DNA of 28,337 nucleotides, from the NCBI GenBank assembly GCA_002441545.1, contig DJWL01000171.1, forward strand, positions 323-28,659, read 5' to 3'. The position numbers and the translations under genes were made by a program. The notes beneath the pieces were generated by a model, which ran no database searches, had not been told where the DNA came from, and saw only the letters and a program-made list of their open reading frames with translations. The stretch is from Flavobacteriaceae bacterium UBA6231. Its GTDB lineage: Bacteria > Bacteroidota > Bacteroidia > Flavobacteriales > Flavobacteriaceae. This document shows, in pieces, positions 1 through 7,980 of the stretch (positions are counted from its first letter, which is position 1; the number at the start of each line of letters is the position of its first letter).

Positions 1-23
1 TGGTTCGAGCCCAAGAGGGGGAG
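1..23 (+). tRNA. 3' end of a tRNA, probably tRNA-Asn (partial)
   Basis: The window opens inside the T arm of a tRNA. The last three bases of the T stem (tgg) are followed by the loop TTCGAGC, the closing stem CCAAG, a 7-base acceptor strand AGGGGGA and discriminator G. CCA is not encoded, which is common in Bacteroidota. A G discriminator with an acceptor that would pair with TCCCCCT is typical of tRNA-Asn, but the anticodon lies outside the window, so the identity is inferred. The 3' end doubles as the integration site of the island. Confidence 0.7.
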
Positions 24-24
24 C
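10..24 (+). repeat. attL core, left end of the genomic island
   Basis: The 15-mer cccaagagggggagc at the tRNA 3' end is repeated exactly at 19375-19389 in the same orientation, beside an integrase gene. Bases on either side differ between the copies, so the identical block is 15 bp. This is the classical signature of site-specific integration by a tyrosine recombinase into a tRNA gene that leaves the tRNA 3' end restored. Confidence 0.85.
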
Positions 25-38
25 TGATAACAAGAGAA

Positions 39-67
39 AACACCAGTAAAAGCTGGTGTTTTTTTGT
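39..67 (+). terminator. Rho-independent terminator after the tRNA (brought by the island)
   Basis: The stem AACACCAG (39-46), loop TAAAAG and stem CTGGTGTT (53-60) are followed by a run of T. It would end transcription of the tRNA. It lies inside the island, so the element supplies its own terminator for the tRNA that it separates from the chromosomal one. Confidence 0.8.
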
Positions 68-416
68 TTTATAAAAGTTTTTTATCCAACCAATTATCCA
101 ATATTCTGATTATTACTATTCAAATGACAGTTTGTTTATTAATTCTCTTTCTGAGTATTTAAGGGTCTTTCATGAGATTTTATTTTCAGTTTTAAACTAT
201 TTACTTTTTAAAATAGTATGAGTATTAAATATCAGTATAGATGTACCTAAATGCCTCGCTTAGTGATAGTGAAAATAAAAAGTTCAAAAGTTATTTTTGA
301 AAACCAAAATCAAGATTTGGAAACTCATATATTATTCTGTTTTCCTTTTGGACTGCTAGAGGGTAAATAATACATAGTCCATAATCTCTCGATTTTTGTA
401 AAATTTTATAAGAGTA
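67..416. other. Gene-free left end of the island
   Basis: About 350 bases of AT-rich sequence without a convincing reading frame. Apart from the TATCCAA repeats at 81-102, I see no promoter, RNA or strong hairpin. Several short AT-rich inverted repeats are present but not above what this composition would give. Confidence 0.5.
81..102 (+). repeat. Putative integrase arm-type sites, left end
   Basis: Two near copies, tttatccaac (81-90) and attatccaat (93-102), spaced 12 bp apart. The first is identical to 19250-19259 near the right end, where there is again a pair with 12-bp spacing. Paired short repeats flanking the core at both ends are what an integrase N-terminal arm-binding domain would recognise. 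The function is inferred. Confidence 0.45.
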
Positions 417-779
417 TCAATATAGTCTTACCTTATACTTTCCTTTGATGTTATGGTTGTAATATGAACCAAATGATGGTGCTTGTTTTAGTTCCCTCCA
501 AATTGAAACTGGAATATCTTGGTGAATATACTTTTCCTTTTTAGTCTCCATCACTAAAAACCCTTTTTTGTTGTCACAGGAGTAATATGTAAGACCTATT
601 ATCCATGAACTTTTTTTTGTATCAATACTTTCATGATAATTATAGTTTGCCGTTTCAATAGCATTAAGGGCTGCTTTGTAAGTTTTAAAGTTGTTTGGGA
701 GTGATTCACAGTCTTGAGCAAAGCAACTATTCAAGCTTAAGGAAATGAAAGCATACATGATTATTTTAACAACTTTCAT
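417..779 (-). CDS. Secreted KTSC-domain protein
   Basis: A 120-residue protein with an N-terminal signal peptide (about residues 1-22). Cleavage could follow FAQ, or C19 could be a lipoprotein cysteine (LNSC), so periplasmic or membrane-anchored are both possible. Residues 56-118 match the KTSC domain pattern: a Ser-Trp-Ile start, GFLVMET, then VPVSIW-like and a closing SYYNHNIKGKY. KTSC domains are small, of unknown biochemical role, and often found in mobile or phage-related contexts. It is the last gene of a probable minus-strand run with the membrane protein (19-base gap) and the lipocalin-like gene upstream. No homologous partner is evident. Confidence 0.72.
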   Translation of the reverse strand: MKVVKIIMYAFISLSLNSCFAQDCESLPNNFKTYKAALNAIETANYNYHESIDTKKSSWIIGLTYYSCDNKKGFLVMETKKEKYIHQDIPVSIWRELKQAPSFGSYYNHNIKGKYKVRLY

Positions 780-798
780 GACGAGTATTTTGGATGAA

Positions 799-1113
799 TT
801 ATTTTTGAACTAATATATCTATATACTTAATGCTTAGTATAAAGGATATGACCATGAATATGATATACAAATATCTATAGATTGTGTATTTATCCTTTAT
901 AGATTTATACCTTCTGAGCCATTCTATTATTAGAATGGCATAAAACAAAGCTGTAAACAAATATAGTACATCTTGACTCAAATAGTCGTGATGACGGCTG
1001 TAGTCATCAAATTTTCTCCCATACTCAAACAATAGCATTGATAGGAAAGCAGGGAATAATAACTCAATAAAACCTGATAATACTTGGATGGTTCTTTTCT
1101 TTGAAACACTCAT
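799..1113 (-). CDS. Small three-helix membrane protein, unknown
   Basis: A 104-residue hydrophobic protein with three likely membrane segments at about residues 10-28, 48-66 and 82-101. A charged loop (YGRKFDDYSRHHDY) lies between the first two, and basic stretches (RRYKSIKDK) come after the second. I do not recognise the family. It lies 17 bases downstream of the lipoprotein gene and 19 bases upstream of the KTSC gene, so the three may be co-transcribed. No cleavable signal peptide is obvious. Confidence 0.6.
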   Translation of the reverse strand: MSVSKKRTIQVLSGFIELLFPAFLSMLLFEYGRKFDDYSRHHDYLSQDVLYLFTALFYAILIIEWLRRYKSIKDKYTIYRYLYIIFMVISFILSIKYIDILVQK

Positions 1114-1130
1114 AATAATAAACTTTTATA

Positions 1131-1535
1131 CTATTTTTCAAAAGTCTCAATTAGCTCACCTTCCCCTGCTATGGTCGTTTTCCATGTTAAAGAGCTATCA
1201 GTAAGCTCTGTAATGGTTAATACATAGGTTTCATTTCCTGTGTCAGCATCATCCCATGTAATGGTTAATGTGTTTCCATTTTTTATCCATGAGCCAGTTT
1301 CTGTTATGTCTGTTCCGTTGCTTCCGAAACCTTCATAAACGAACTCTGTTTTGTTGTTAGGGGTAAACTTTACAATGTTGTTATCAGGTACACCTGAATC
1401 ATTGCCATTAAAAGTACTTGATACTCCAGTCCAAGTGCCAATGATTAAAGTTTCTTCTGAATTGCTGTTGTCATCGTTACTGGAGCATGATGTAATAAGT
1501 AGTAATACGATTAGGGTTTTGTAAATAAATTTCAT
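1131..1535 (-). CDS. Lipocalin-like lipoprotein
   Basis: I take the ATG at 1535, giving 134 residues. The alternative ATG ten codons upstream would put charged residues ahead of a normal signal peptide. The start MKFIYKTLIVLLL leads to lipobox ITSC with C17 as lipidated cysteine. The residues after it (SSNDDN) are acidic, as in Bacteroidota lipoproteins exported to the cell surface. The mature part begins IIGTWTG and alternates strands such as TLTITWDD and YVLTITELTDSSL, the pattern of small lipocalin-like beta-barrel proteins common in Flavobacteriia. The ligand is unknown. It is the first gene of the three-gene minus-strand run. Confidence 0.7.
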   Translation of the reverse strand: MKFIYKTLIVLLLITSCSSNDDNSNSEETLIIGTWTGVSSTFNGNDSGVPDNNIVKFTPNNKTEFVYEGFGSNGTDITETGSWIKNGNTLTITWDDADTGNETYVLTITELTDSSLTWKTTIAGEGELIETFEK

Positions 1536-1609
1536 TTTAATAGGGTTTGTTTCACCCAGTTCCAAATGTGAAGTTTATATAAAAAAGTAGCGTGGAACTG
1601 TAGCCTGTA

Positions 1610-1720
1610 GTCTTTGGGGCATCGCCAAACGCCTTACACACATACAAACTAAGCCCACGCCTTGACGTGAGCGATAGTCTATAACCTGTGTGTAATTGTA
1701 AATTGGCGATTTTCAAAGAC
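1610..1720. repeat. Long imperfect palindrome between cargo genes
   Basis: The left arm gtctttggggcatcgccaa (1610-1628) is nearly complementary to ttggcgattttcaaagac (1703-1720). An inner stem is formed by ttacacaca (1634-1642) and tgtgtgtaa (1687-1695), and a small cacg/cgtg hairpin lies at the tip (1656-1669). The folded form would be a branched hairpin of about 110 bases. It is GC-richer than its surroundings. I do not recognise it as a named element. Confidence 0.55.
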
Positions 1721-1806
1721 AGATTAATAGCTAACGCTATCTTATATTTTTAATCTATTGTTCTATTTCTTATAAATTTGATTTGAATTATTATTTAGTA
1801 AATGTA

Positions 1807-2187
1807 CTATTTCTGTTTTAAAATTTTAATACTACTCATGCTTAAACTTTGAACTGTTGCTACTGACCTTGTTGAATATCCACCAGTATAGTTATAGGTT
1901 ATAATAGCATATTCCTGACCTCTATCAATCTTGTAATAGTGAAACACTGGAAAGTATTCATAACTCTTTCTGTTTGGTTTTTGAAGCTTTAAATAAGCAG
2001 GGATACCCTCTATAGTATTATCATAAAATTCATCCTCATCATATACATGGTTAGACTTGATTTCATCATACTTAATGCTATAAAAAACCATGTCATAATC
2101 TAAATAAATTTTATACAAATTGGTGTTAATGCCTTTAAGGTTTATGGCTTTCTTAATCTTAAATATATACCTGATGATAATACACAT
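1807..2187 (-). CDS. Hypothetical protein
   Basis: A 126-residue protein, rich in Tyr, Ile and Lys, with no signal peptide and no recognised domain. The N-terminal part (MCIIIRYIFKIKKAINLKG) is basic and hydrophobic, and the true start may be further in, for example at the Met near residue 33. The C-terminal half reads as a mixed strand pattern with YAIITYNYTGGY followed by SVATVQSL. It stands alone, separated by the palindrome from the lipoprotein gene and facing away from the divergent hsdM operon. Confidence 0.5.
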   Translation of the reverse strand: MCIIIRYIFKIKKAINLKGINTNLYKIYLDYDMVFYSIKYDEIKSNHVYDEDEFYDNTIEGIPAYLKLQKPNRKSYEYFPVFHYYKIDRGQEYAIITYNYTGGYSTRSVATVQSLSMSSIKILKQK

Positions 2188-2394
2188 ATTTTTTCCTTTA
2201 GTTAAGGCTCATTGCTTTTAGCACCGTTGCGTGTGGTCACTGGTTGCTACTACTAATTGTAGTTCTTAATGATGTACAAACATAATAAATAATAAATAAC
2301 TTATGGCATTTCTTACTTAAAAATGTTCACTGTTGCTTCTAACTTCTTATATTTATCCCTTAATCTCTTACTTAATAAATATTCACAATACTAA
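2188..2394. promoter_or_regulatory. Divergent intergenic region upstream of the defence operon
   Basis: About 200 bases separate the minus-strand hypothetical gene from hsdM, so the promoter of the whole defence operon should lie here. I find no convincing Bacteroidota TTTG / TAnnTTTG pair and no strong Shine-Dalgarno. A short hairpin ACTAC-TAATT-GTAGT lies at 2249-2263. The assignment rests on position only. Confidence 0.35.
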
Positions 2395-4143
2395 ATGACA
2401 AACATAAAAGAGTCAGCTAACTTTATTTGGTCTATCGCAGACCTTTTAAGAGGCGATTACAAACAAAGTGATTACGGCAAGGTTATCTTGCCTTTAACAG
2501 TCTTAAGGCGTTTAGATTGCGTTCTTGAAAACACCAAAGCAGACGTGCTTAAAAAGTTCAGTCAAGTTAAAACGATGAGTATTCAAAATCTTGACCCCAT
2601 ACTCAATAAATCAGCAGGTTATAATTTTCATAACAAAAGTCTTTTTGACTTTAACAAGCTTATTGCTGACCCAAATAATATAGCCTCTAATTTAAGAAAC
2701 TACATTAATGGCTTTTCAGAAGATGCCAGAGAGATTATAGAGCAGTTTGAGTTTGATAACCAAATTACCAAGCTCGATGATGCTAATTTACTTTTCATGG
2801 TTCTAAAACGTTTCCAAGAAGTCGATTTACATCCTGAACGTATTTCTAGCATGGAAATGGGTTATATGTTTGAAGAACTTATCAGGAAGTTTGCTGAAAT
2901 CTCTAACGAAACCGCAGGGGAACACTTTACACCCAGAGAAGTCATTCGCTTAATGGTTAATCTATTGTTCATGAATGACAGAGCCATATTAACACAAAAA
3001 GGTATTGTAAAAACCATTTTTGACTGTTGTGCAGGAACTGGAGGCATGCTCTCTGTAGCCGAAGAATATTTGGCAGAATTAAATCCAGATGCTCGATTGG
3101 AGGTGTTTGGTCAAGAATTGAATCCAGAGTCTTATGCTATATGCAAATCGGATATGTTGATTAAAGGACAAAACCCATCAAACGTAGCAAAAGGCAATAG
3201 CCTAAAACGTAAAGATGATACAAAACTAAAAGGTGACCAGTTTGTTAATCATAAATTCGACTATTTAATTACCAACCCTCCTTTTGGAGTTAAATGGGGC
3301 AAGGTTGAAAAAGAAGTAAAAGAAGAACATGAGGAGCTAGGTCATGGTGGACGTTACGGAGCAGGATTGCCATCTGTTAGCGATGGTTCATTTTTATTTT
3401 TAATGAACCTAATGAGCAAAATGAAACCTAAGAATGAAGGAGGTTCACGTCTTGCTATCGTTTTTAATGGCTCTCCTCTATTTTCAGGCTCACCAAGCAG
3501 CAAAAAGAATGAAAGTTCCATAAGGCAATGGATAATTGAAAACGACTTATTGGAAGCTGTTATAGCTTTACCAAATCAATTGTTTTACAATACTGGTATA
3601 AGTACCTATATCTGGATAATTAGCAACCATAAATCGGCTGAACGCAAAGGAAAAGTACAACTGGTTAATGCTATTGACTTCTACAAGAAAATGAGCAAGT
3701 CTTTAGGCGATAAACGCAATGAGTTGAGTGATAAACACATTAAAGAAATAACAGAACTCTACGGAAACTTCAAAGAAAATAAATACTGCAAAATTTTTGA
3801 TAATGAAGACTTTGGTTATGCCAAAGTAACGGTTGAAAGACCTCTTAAAGAACATGGTAAAGTTGTAACTGACCGAAATGGCAACACCAAACCAGATAGT
3901 AGTTTAAGAGATACTGAAAATATTCCACTAAAAGAAGATATTACAAGCTATATGAAACGAGAGGTATTGCCTTACGTTCCTGATGCTTGGGTAGATGAAA
4001 ACAAAACCAATATTGGCTATGAAATTAACTTTACCAAATACTTTTATGAATATAAACCATTAAGGTCTTTAGAAGAGATTAGAGCTGATATTTTAGCATT
4101 GGAAGAACAAACCGATGGGTTAATTAAAGAGGTAATAGCTTAA
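2395..4143 (+). CDS. hsdM: Type I restriction-modification DNA methyltransferase, M subunit
   Basis: A 582-residue N6-adenine methyltransferase. The N-terminal HsdM helical domain spans about residues 5-130 (WSIADLLRGDYKQSDYGKVILPL). The catalytic domain follows, with SAM-binding motif I DCCAGTGG at 210-217 and the catalytic motif NPPF at 294-297. With HsdS it methylates the target adenines and protects host DNA. With HsdR it forms the restriction complex. It is the first gene of the operon and its stop codon abuts the hsdS ATG, so the two should be made in balanced amounts. The length is normal and all key motifs are intact. Confidence 0.97.
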   Translation: MTNIKESANFIWSIADLLRGDYKQSDYGKVILPLTVLRRLDCVLENTKADVLKKFSQVKTMSIQNLDPILNKSAGYNFHNKSLFDFNKLIADPNNIASNLRNYINGFSEDAREIIEQFEFDNQITKLDDANLLFMVLKRFQEVDLHPERISSMEMGYMFEELIRKFAEISNETAGEHFTPREVIRLMVNLLFMNDRAILTQKGIVKTIFDCCAGTGGMLSVAEEYLAELNPDARLEVFGQELNPESYAICKSDMLIKGQNPSNVAKGNSLKRKDDTKLKGDQFVNHKFDYLITNPPFGVKWGKVEKEVKEEHEELGHGGRYGAGLPSVSDGSFLFLMNLMSKMKPKNEGGSRLAIVFNGSPLFSGSPSSKKNESSIRQWIIENDLLEAVIALPNQLFYNTGISTYIWIISNHKSAERKGKVQLVNAIDFYKKMSKSLGDKRNELSDKHIKEITELYGNFKENKYCKIFDNEDFGYAKVTVERPLKEHGKVVTDRNGNTKPDSSLRDTENIPLKEDITSYMKREVLPYVPDAWVDENKTNIGYEINFTKYFYEYKPLRSLEEIRADILALEEQTDGLIKEVIA

Positions 4144-5472
4144 ATGAAGACATATAGCTCATACAAAGATTCTGGCATTGAGTGGATTGACAAGATTCCT
4201 GAAAATTGGGAATTAGTTCCAATAAAATATATTGGTAAAGTACTTAATGGTTCAACACCAAGCACAAGCAATAAAGAATATTGGAATGGGAATATTTCTT
4301 GGGTAACTACGGACGATTTAGGAAAATTAAAAACCAAATACATAAGAAAATCACGTAGAAGAATTACTAAAGAAGGTTTAAATAGTTGTGGAACGCATCT
4401 TGCCCCAATAGGTTCTGTTGTAATTTCATGCAGAGCACCTATTGGACATTTAGGCATATTAAAAGTTGAAGCTTGTACAAATCAAGGTTGTAAAACTATA
4501 ATTCCATTTAACTTTAATAGCCTTTTTTTATATTATTCTATTCTAAACAGCAAAGAGGCGATTGATTCATTGGGTAAAGGCACAACTTTCAAAGAGTTGG
4601 CTTCTTCATCTTTAAAAGACTTTAAGGTTTTAATGCCTAAAATTGACGAACAAATCCAAATAGCCAATTACCTTGACCAAAAAACAAACCAAATAGATGA
4701 GTTAATTGCCAAAAAAGAACAACTCATTAAGCTATTAGAAGAAGAACGAACAGCCATCATAAATCAAGCTGTAACCAAAGGTTTAAATCCAGATGCAGCA
4801 ATGAAAGATTCTGGTATTGATTGGCTAGGTGAGATTCCAGAGCATTGGAAAGAAGCAAGAATTAAAAATGTAGCTAATATTATTGGCAGAATAGGTTTTA
4901 GAGGATATACAACTGCTGATTTAGTCGAAAAAGGAGAAGGTGCAATCTCTTTGAGTCCATCAAACGTGATTAATCAAAAACTAAACATAGATAGTTGCAC
5001 CTATTTATCATGGGAAAAATATGAAGAATCTCCAGAAATTAAGATTTATTCTAATGATATAATTCTTGTTAAAACAGGTTCAACCATTGGCAAAACTGCT
5101 ATAATTCCAAATGAAACGCCTGAAATGACATTGAATCCACAATTGGTTGTAATGAAAGAAATCAAACTTTTTCAAAAGTTTCTATATTTCATTATGATTT
5201 CTGACTATTTTCAAGGGTATTTCAAAGTTTACACAGCAGGTGGAAGCACTCCTGCAATTTCACAAGAGAAAATTAATAATTTCAAAATAGCTTTTCCACC
5301 TAAAGAAGAGCAAATAAAAATTGTCAAATCAATTGAATCAAATTGTTTCCTGATTGAAGAAACATCAAATAAAATCAGTCAAGAAATTGAATTATTAAAA
5401 GAATATAAAGAATCCTTAATCAGCAATGTAGTTACTGGTAAAATTGATGTTAGAGAAGAAGTGTTAAATTAA
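4144..5472 (+). CDS. hsdS: Type I restriction-modification specificity subunit
   Basis: A 442-residue protein with the usual pseudo-twofold layout. Two target-recognition domains (about residues 20-165 and 235-385) are each followed by a coiled-coil spacer (about 168-215 and 389-437). The half-repeats are visible: KDSGIEWIDKIPENW at residues 8-22 and KDSGIDWLGEIPEHW at 221-235. Each domain reads one half of a split DNA target and the coiled coils set the spacing. The target itself cannot be read from the sequence. It begins immediately after hsdM and ends nine bases before the DUF262 gene. No second or silent hsdS copy or inverted repeats are present, so phase-variable recombination is not indicated. 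Confidence 0.96.
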   Translation: MKTYSSYKDSGIEWIDKIPENWELVPIKYIGKVLNGSTPSTSNKEYWNGNISWVTTDDLGKLKTKYIRKSRRRITKEGLNSCGTHLAPIGSVVISCRAPIGHLGILKVEACTNQGCKTIIPFNFNSLFLYYSILNSKEAIDSLGKGTTFKELASSSLKDFKVLMPKIDEQIQIANYLDQKTNQIDELIAKKEQLIKLLEEERTAIINQAVTKGLNPDAAMKDSGIDWLGEIPEHWKEARIKNVANIIGRIGFRGYTTADLVEKGEGAISLSPSNVINQKLNIDSCTYLSWEKYEESPEIKIYSNDIILVKTGSTIGKTAIIPNETPEMTLNPQLVVMKEIKLFQKFLYFIMISDYFQGYFKVYTAGGSTPAISQEKINNFKIAFPPKEEQIKIVKSIESNCFLIEETSNKISQEIELLKEYKESLISNVVTGKIDVREEVLN

Positions 5473-5481
5473 AACCTAGAG

Positions 5482-7302
5482 ATGAAAAAAATATTAGGGA
5501 GTCCTAAAAGCATAAGAGAATTATTTACAGGTGTTAAATACAGCATACACTATTACCAAAGGGAATACCAATGGCAACGAAAACAAATTGAGGAACTCAT
5601 TGAAGATTTAACTCGTGAATTTTTAGATTTTTATTCTGAAGAACATGAACGTGATGAAGTAGAAAAATATGGGCATTATTTTATGGGTTCTGTGGTATTA
5701 ACAGAAGACGAAAATGCCATTATAGATGGGCAACAACGCTTAACCTCTTTGAGTTTATTGCTATTGTACATCACCAAAAATCTTGAAGATGATGATGATA
5801 AAGCAGAAGTATTAAATCTTATATATTCCAAGAAGTACGGCAAAACTACCTTTAACATAAATGTAGACGAAAGAACCTCTTGTTTGGAAGCTATTATAGA
5901 AGACCATCCATTTGACCCAGAAGGACATCCTGAAAGCGTTCAAAACATTTGGAGACGTTACAGAGATATTGAAGGCTTAATGATTGATGCCATTACAGAC
6001 CAAGCCTTACCTTACTTTAAAGACTGGTTGATAGACAATGTACAGTTTATTAGAATTGTAGCTCAAACTGAACAGGATGCCCATAAGATTTTTGTCTCTA
6101 TGAATGACAGGGGATTAAGTTTAACACCTGCTGAAATGCTTAAAGGGTATTTGCTTTCTGAAATCGCCAACAATGAAGAACGATTAAAGGCTAATGACCT
6201 TTGGAAAAATAAAATGTTAGACTTAAAAGCTTTAGGTAAAGAACAAGAAAGTGACTGCATTAAAACATGGTTAAGAGCGCAATATGCGGACACCATACGT
6301 GAAAGGAAGAAAAATGCAACAGCAGGAGACTTCGACATTATTGGTACTGCTTTCCATAAATGGGTTAGGGAGAAATCAGCAAATATTATTGGACTTAAAA
6401 AATCAAATGATTTTAATGAATTTGTACAGAAAGAGTTCAAACTATTTTCAGATACTTATGAGCGTATTCTTAACTATTCGGATAAGCTTACCGAAGGCTT
6501 TGAGTATATTTTTTATAATGCCAATAGGAACTTCACCTTACAGCCCCTGCTATTGTTGGCATCCATAGATAAAAATGATACTAAAGAGGTTATTGATAAG
6601 AAACTCAATATAGTTTCATGTTTCTTGGACATTTTCATGTCAATTAGGATTTTCAATTATAAAACTTTAGACTATTCGGCAATGACCTATTATGTGTTCA
6701 TCCTAGCTAAAAAGATAAGAAGAGCATCTATTGATGAGTTGACTGATATTTTAACGGACGAGATTAATAGCATGGAATTTAGTCTTGATGGGATTTCCGA
6801 TTTCTCATTGAATGGTTGGACAAAACGCTATATGTTGCATCAACTGGCACGTATAACCCATTTTATTGAGGTTGAAAGCGGTAAAGACACTAAGTTTGAT
6901 GTATATGTGGATAGAACCATTAAAAACCCCTATGACATCGAGCATATTATGGTTGACCACTATGAGCTATATATGGATGAATATGAAACCGAAGATGATT
7001 TTCAAAGAACCAGAAACCTGTTTGGAGATTTACTAATCCTACCACAGGATATAAACAGAAGCCTAAATGATGACGAATATGAAAAGAAAGTAGAAAAATT
7101 TTTCGGTCAAAATTTATTAGCTGCTTCACTTAATAAAAATTGCTACAAAAACAACCCTAACTTTTTAAAGTTTATTCAATCAAATCAGTTAGACTTTCAA
7201 CCTAAATCTGTATTTAATAAACACACAATTAGATATAGACAAACATTATACGAGCATATCTCTAAGTTGATATGGAGTGTTGATAAAATAAAGAACTTGT
7301 AA
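5482..7302 (+). CDS. DUF262-DUF1524 protein, GmrSD-like type IV restriction nuclease
   Basis: A 606-residue fusion. The N-terminal DUF262 domain has the ParB-like NTPase signature YQREYQW at 25-31 and DGQQR at 82-86. The C-terminal DUF1524 domain (about 430-590) has the HNH-type IEHI motif with H488, followed by the family's GDLLILPQDINRSLND and a lysine-rich helix. In GmrSD, related DUF262 and DUF1524 parts bind nucleotide and cleave phage DNA carrying modified (glucosylated hydroxymethyl) cytosine. SspE and BrxU are other relatives. It lies between hsdS and the 206-residue gene, nine bases and one base away, so it belongs to the operon. Whether it acts alone on modified DNA or with the type I complex is unknown. 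Such genes occur inside hsd loci of other bacteria. Confidence 0.85.
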   Translation: MKKILGSPKSIRELFTGVKYSIHYYQREYQWQRKQIEELIEDLTREFLDFYSEEHERDEVEKYGHYFMGSVVLTEDENAIIDGQQRLTSLSLLLLYITKNLEDDDDKAEVLNLIYSKKYGKTTFNINVDERTSCLEAIIEDHPFDPEGHPESVQNIWRRYRDIEGLMIDAITDQALPYFKDWLIDNVQFIRIVAQTEQDAHKIFVSMNDRGLSLTPAEMLKGYLLSEIANNEERLKANDLWKNKMLDLKALGKEQESDCIKTWLRAQYADTIRERKKNATAGDFDIIGTAFHKWVREKSANIIGLKKSNDFNEFVQKEFKLFSDTYERILNYSDKLTEGFEYIFYNANRNFTLQPLLLLASIDKNDTKEVIDKKLNIVSCFLDIFMSIRIFNYKTLDYSAMTYYVFILAKKIRRASIDELTDILTDEINSMEFSLDGISDFSLNGWTKRYMLHQLARITHFIEVESGKDTKFDVYVDRTIKNPYDIEHIMVDHYELYMDEYETEDDFQRTRNLFGDLLILPQDINRSLNDDEYEKKVEKFFGQNLLAASLNKNCYKNNPNFLKFIQSNQLDFQPKSVFNKHTIRYRQTLYEHISKLIWSVDKIKNL

Positions 7303-7303
7303 T

Positions 7304-7924
7304 ATGGAAGAACTTGTTAATAGAGTGAGAAACATAATTAATATTTGTTGGGATAGCTTTTCAGCAAAGGTTGGTAATGGTATTATTGCTATTAATAAGG
7401 AGGCTTCTATGCAATTGGAGTTTGCTTGTTTTTTAAAGCAATCTCTTGGTTTAGCAATTTATAATCTTGATGAGTCTGTTGAGATTGAATTAGAAACTTC
7501 TTTGCATTTGGATATAGGTTTTAAGGAGTGTGATATTTTAATTAAGTTCTGTAAAGGAGAGGAGACTTATTTTATACCTATTGAATTAAAATGTTTTAAA
7601 GAGTTTCAACCTAATGGAAATCCAACAAATGGGTATACTCAATTTAGAAATAAGGTATACAATGATTTGTCTCTCCTAGAAAGCTATAGTCAGTTAGAAG
7701 GTTGTTTAAAGGGAATTAGTTTTACAATTACCGATTTTGAAGGTTTGGTTAACAGAAATACATTTTGGGGCGATAATACTTGTAATGGGACTAATATTAA
7801 GAACGGCATTGTTTCTAATGTAAATTATGAACAAGAGGAGCAAACTTTGTTAACGGGTAATTACAATTTTAATTGGGAGTCATTAGGGTATTGGCACTTT
7901 TTGAAGCTTGAAGATATTGGTTAA
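7304..7924 (+). CDS. Putative PD-(D/E)XK nuclease, unknown family
   Basis: A 206-residue protein. I see a PD-(D/E)XK core: an acidic helix (QLEFACFLKQ, E39), then D77 in ECDILI, then E94-L-K96 in YFIPIELKC on the next strand. This is the expected alpha-beta-beta spacing for Mrr/Holliday-junction-resolvase-like nucleases. No DNA-binding or other domain is visible. The rest is mixed, ending WESLGYWHFLKLED. It starts one base after the DUF262 gene, so it is translationally linked. Its codon use differs from neighbouring genes: 9 of 12 lysines are AAG, while AAA dominates in hsdM, hsdS and the NACHT gene, hinting at separate acquisition. The nuclease assignment is an inference from motif spacing. 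Confidence 0.6.
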   Translation: MEELVNRVRNIINICWDSFSAKVGNGIIAINKEASMQLEFACFLKQSLGLAIYNLDESVEIELETSLHLDIGFKECDILIKFCKGEETYFIPIELKCFKEFQPNGNPTNGYTQFRNKVYNDLSLLESYSQLEGCLKGISFTITDFEGLVNRNTFWGDNTCNGTNIKNGIVSNVNYEQEEQTLLTGNYNFNWESLGYWHFLKLEDIG

Positions 7925-7980
7925 AAGAAAATTATAAAGTTAAAGAATTAGTATAAAGTCATCATATTAAACGAAACAGA

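Noticed and set aside
1536..1565. Upstream ATG for the lipocalin-like lipoprotein
   Set aside because: It would place ten polar and charged residues before a standard lipoprotein signal peptide.
1590..1740. Integron attC site
   Set aside because: The palindrome lacks a paired RYYYAAC/GTTRRRY core at its two ends and no integron integrase is present.
4144..5472. Phase-variable hsdS by inversion
   Set aside because: There is only one hsdS, no inverted partner and no adjacent invertase. The internal half-repeats are direct and are normal for HsdS.
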